A DNA stretch of 64,000 nt, from positions 1 to 64,000 of the forward strand of contig JAOUHV010000010.1 of NCBI GenBank assembly GCA_029884425.1, written 5' to 3'. The position numbers were made by a program, and so were the translations under genes. The DNA is from Gammaproteobacteria bacterium (GTDB taxonomy: Bacteria > Pseudomonadota > Gammaproteobacteria > S012-40). Of the stretch, positions 61,904-64,000 are shown piece by piece (position 1 is the first letter of the stretch; each line of letters starts with the position of its first letter). The notes under the pieces were generated by a model, which was not told the origin of the DNA, did no database searches, and saw only the letters and a program-made list of their open reading frames with translations.

Positions 61904-62153
61904 TGTTGTAGCACAGCTTTCGCGGGCCATCCGTGGCAGTGGTCCGTGGCGTCTGGCGCACGGCATACAATGTCTAACAGTTAGTATTTACTCAATCTAA
62001 TTGATGAAATCAAGAACCAGAGTAAGTTTCCGTAATGTTTTCAATCTATTGACATATGGAAACCGGAAGAAAATGCCGGGATAAAAATGGCGTGCGCCCC
62101 CCGGCACCATTGATTAAAATAGGCGCCCCACGAAATTCCAGAGTAGATGTCCG

Positions 62154-64000
62154 GTGTCCGCCCAGCTCAATCCCCGTCAGTTAGAAGCGGTCAAATATAT
62201 TGACGGTCCATTGTTGGTGCTGGCCGGTGCTGGCTCGGGCAAAACCCGCGTTATCACCCAGAAAATCGCCTATCTGATCCAGCAATGTGGCATGCAGGCG
62301 CGCAATATCGCTGCCGTGACCTTTACCAACAAAGCCGCTCGCGAGATGAAAGAGCGTGCCTCGGCACTGCTGGAGGGCAAGCAGGGGCATGGCTTAAAAG
62401 TATCCACCTTTCACACCCTGGGCCTGAATATTATTCGCCGCGAGTATAAGCATCTGCGGCTGAAGGCCGGCTTTTCCATTTTTGATGCCTCGGATTCGCA
62501 TGGCCTGATTCGCGAAATCATGAATCGTGACATTGGCGGTGATCAGGACATTGTGCAGTTGGTGCAGTGGAAAATTTCCGGCTGGAAAAATGACCTGGTT
62601 TCTCCCTCTGCGGCGATGTCGCGGGTTGAAGATGAAACTGATCGTGTCGCAGCGGTGGTCTACGAAGCCTATGCCCGTCATTTGCAGGCGTACAATGCGT
62701 TGGATTTTGATGACCTGATTTATCGCCCGGTGGAGCTATTCCGCGATTTTCCCGAGGTGCTGCAGGAGTGGCGCAACCGGATTCGCTATTTGCTGGTGGA
62801 CGAGTGCCAGGACACCAACGGCTGTCAGTACGAGCTGGTGAGGTTGCTGGTAGGCAGTCGCGGCGCGTTGACGGTGGTGGGTGATGACGATCAGTCCATT
62901 TACGCCTGGCGTGGTGCGCGGCCGGAAAACATGGCGACACTAAAAAATGATTTTCCGAATCTGAAAGTGGTCAAGCTGGAACAGAATTACCGTTCCATGG
63001 GGCGCATCCTCAAAGCGGCAAACACCTTGATCGCCAATAATCCCCACGTGTTTGAGAAAACCTTGTGGAGCGACAAAGGCTTCGGTGATCCGTTGCGCGT
63101 TATTCGCTGCAAGGATGACGAGCACGAAGCGCAGCGAGTGGTCAGTGAAATTCTGGCGCATCGTTTCAAACATCGCACCGACTATCGCGACTATGCGGTG
63201 CTGTACCGCAGCAATCACCAGAGCCGGCTGCTGGAAAAATCTCTGCGCGAGCATCGTATTCCGTATTTTTTAACTGGCGGCAGTTCGTTTTTTGAGAAGA
63301 GTGAAGTTAAGGACATCATGTCCTATCTTCGTTTGCTCGCCAACCCAGATGATGACTCCGCGTTTTTGCGCATCATCAATGTGCCGCGTCGCGAAATCGG
63401 TGCTTCCACCATGGAAAAACTGGGCGCCTATGCGCAGCAGCGCAACGTCTCGTTGTACGACGCCTGTTGGGAGATGGGCTTGGCCACCGTGCTGCCTGAG
63501 CGAGCAGTGGTAAATTTGCAGCGGTTTGTCGAATGGATTTCGCGCATTCGTGATCGTGCCGAGCGCGGTGACTTCATGGAAGCGCTGCGCGACATGGTGC
63601 GCGAAATGGATTACGAAGTCTGGCTCAATGATCAGAGCAAGGACGAAACCGCTGCCGAAAAACGCATGGCCAATGTGTACGAATTGCTTGCATGGATACA
63701 GCGCGTGCAGGAGGCCGAAGATGGCGGCAAAGACAAAACCCTGGCCGAGGTGGTATCGTACCTGACGCTGATGAATATTCTTGATCGCCAGGAGGACGAA
63801 GAGTCCGGTGACGCGGTGTCGCTGATGACGCTGCATGCGTCCAAGGGTTTGGAATTTCCCTACGTGTTCATCATTGGCATGGAAGAAGAAATTCTGCCGC
63901 ACCGCACCAGTCTGGAAGAAGACAATATCGAAGAAGAACGTCGCCTGGCCTACGTGGGCATTACCCGCGCGCAACGTAATTTGACGTTTAGTTTTGCCTC
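62154..64000 (+). CDS. rep: ATP-dependent DNA helicase Rep (partial, runs off right edge)
   Basis: About 615 codons visible of a superfamily 1A 3'-5' helicase. Motifs: Q motif LNPRQLEAV, Walker A LVLAGAGSGKTR, VTFTNKAAREMKER, Walker B LLVDECQDTN (Cys in place of the usual Tyr), VVGDDDQSIYAWRGA, VKLEQNYRS, VSLMTLHASKGLEFPYVF and RRLAYVGITRAQ. The sequence follows Rep more closely than UvrD (for example LKAANTLIANNPHVFEK). Rep removes proteins ahead of replication forks. GTG start at 62154; ATG 62147 is out of frame. Confidence 0.93.
   Translation, partial: MSAQLNPRQLEAVKYIDGPLLVLAGAGSGKTRVITQKIAYLIQQCGMQARNIAAVTFTNKAAREMKERASALLEGKQGHGLKVSTFHTLGLNIIRREYKHLRLKAGFSIFDASDSHGLIREIMNRDIGGDQDIVQLVQWKISGWKNDLVSPSAAMSRVEDETDRVAAVVYEAYARHLQAYNALDFDDLIYRPVELFRDFPEVLQEWRNRIRYLLVDECQDTNGCQYELVRLLVGSRGALTVVGDDDQSIYAWRGARPENMATLKNDFPNLKVVKLEQNYRSMGRILKAANTLIANNPHVFEKTLWSDKGFGDPLRVIRCKDDEHEAQRVVSEILAHRFKHRTDYRDYAVLYRSNHQSRLLEKSLREHRIPYFLTGGSSFFEKSEVKDIMSYLRLLANPDDDSAFLRIINVPRREIGASTMEKLGAYAQQRNVSLYDACWEMGLATVLPERAVVNLQRFVEWISRIRDRAERGDFMEALRDMVREMDYEVWLNDQSKDETAAEKRMANVYELLAWIQRVQEAEDGGKDKTLAEVVSYLTLMNILDRQEDEESGDAVSLMTLHASKGLEFPYVFIIGMEEEILPHRTSLEEDNIEEERRLAYVGITRAQRNLTFSFA

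Noticed and set aside
62046-62100. TTGACA at about 62046 as a -35 for rep
   Set aside because: The nearest -10-like TAAAAT lies about 27 bp away, which is too far; no plausible -10 at 16-18 bp.
1-64000. tRNA genes, rRNA genes and CRISPR arrays
   Set aside because: No T-loop GTTCGAnTC within a cloverleaf context outside coding regions, no rRNA-like sequence and no regularly spaced repeats were found by reading both strands. A tRNAscan and CRISPR search would be decisive.

Overview
The window is chromosomal DNA of a gammaproteobacterium. Supporting markers are class I adenylate cyclase (cyaA) near lptM-lysA, the ygfB-pepP-ubiH-ubiI block divergent from zapA-6S RNA-ygfA, hemCDXY, sspAB and rep. 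The genus cannot be named. A PEP-CTERM protein and an alternative complex III point to an environmental, respiring bacterium. No rRNA, tRNA, CRISPR array, intact insertion sequence or prophage was seen.

Layout. 0-6.5 kb: histidine operon hisD(partial)-C-B-H-A-F-I-E running into tatABC. 6.5-8.5 kb: a DegS/AlgW-type periplasmic protease and a Nif3/YbgI protein. 8.9-16.3 kb: a complete alternative complex III (ACIII) operon actA-B1-B2-C-D-E-F, closed by a strong terminator and followed by sspA-sspB. In many proteobacteria the cytochrome bc1 genes petABC sit directly before sspAB, so ACIII occupies the bc1 position here. 17.5-19.9 kb: a lipoprotein aminopeptidase and cca. 19.9-27.2 kb: an A+T-rich chemosensory operon cheW-cheR(TPR)-cheW-MCP-cheA(REC)-cheB with Wsp-like gene content, but whose receptor is a soluble globin-coupled (haem oxygen sensor) protein. 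No cheY or wspR-like output gene is adjacent.

27.2-35.6 kb: an accessory stretch with a PEP-CTERM protein, uppP, a catabolic-type acetolactate synthase, an EEP-family phosphohydrolase, a diguanylate cyclase with an intact I-site, a PhzF-family protein, about 830 bp without a convincing gene, and an AraC-type regulator. 35.7-44.2 kb: ubiquinone hydroxylases ubiI/ubiH, pepP, ygfB, zapA with a small coiled-coil partner, 6S RNA, ygfA, an EVE-domain protein, a GST-like protein and a fructosamine-kinase-family protein. 44.2-55.4 kb: lysA-lptM-cyaA, a PAS protein with a degenerate GGDEF domain, argH and hemCDXY. 55.4-64 kb: a malate:quinone oxidoreductase-like protein, a ferredoxin-type reductase, an SDR, a CBS-pair protein, a GGDEF-EAL protein, and rep running off the right edge.

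How the parts connect. The ACIII operon encodes six c-type haem sites. One of its subunits carries a twin-arginine lipoprotein signal, and the Tat translocase that could export it is encoded 3 kb upstream. The ubi hydroxylases and the Mqo-like enzyme belong to the quinone pool that ACIII would oxidise. Three GGDEF proteins (one apparently catalytically dead) and a Wsp-like oxygen-sensing pathway suggest c-di-GMP control linked to oxygen, but that link is inference.
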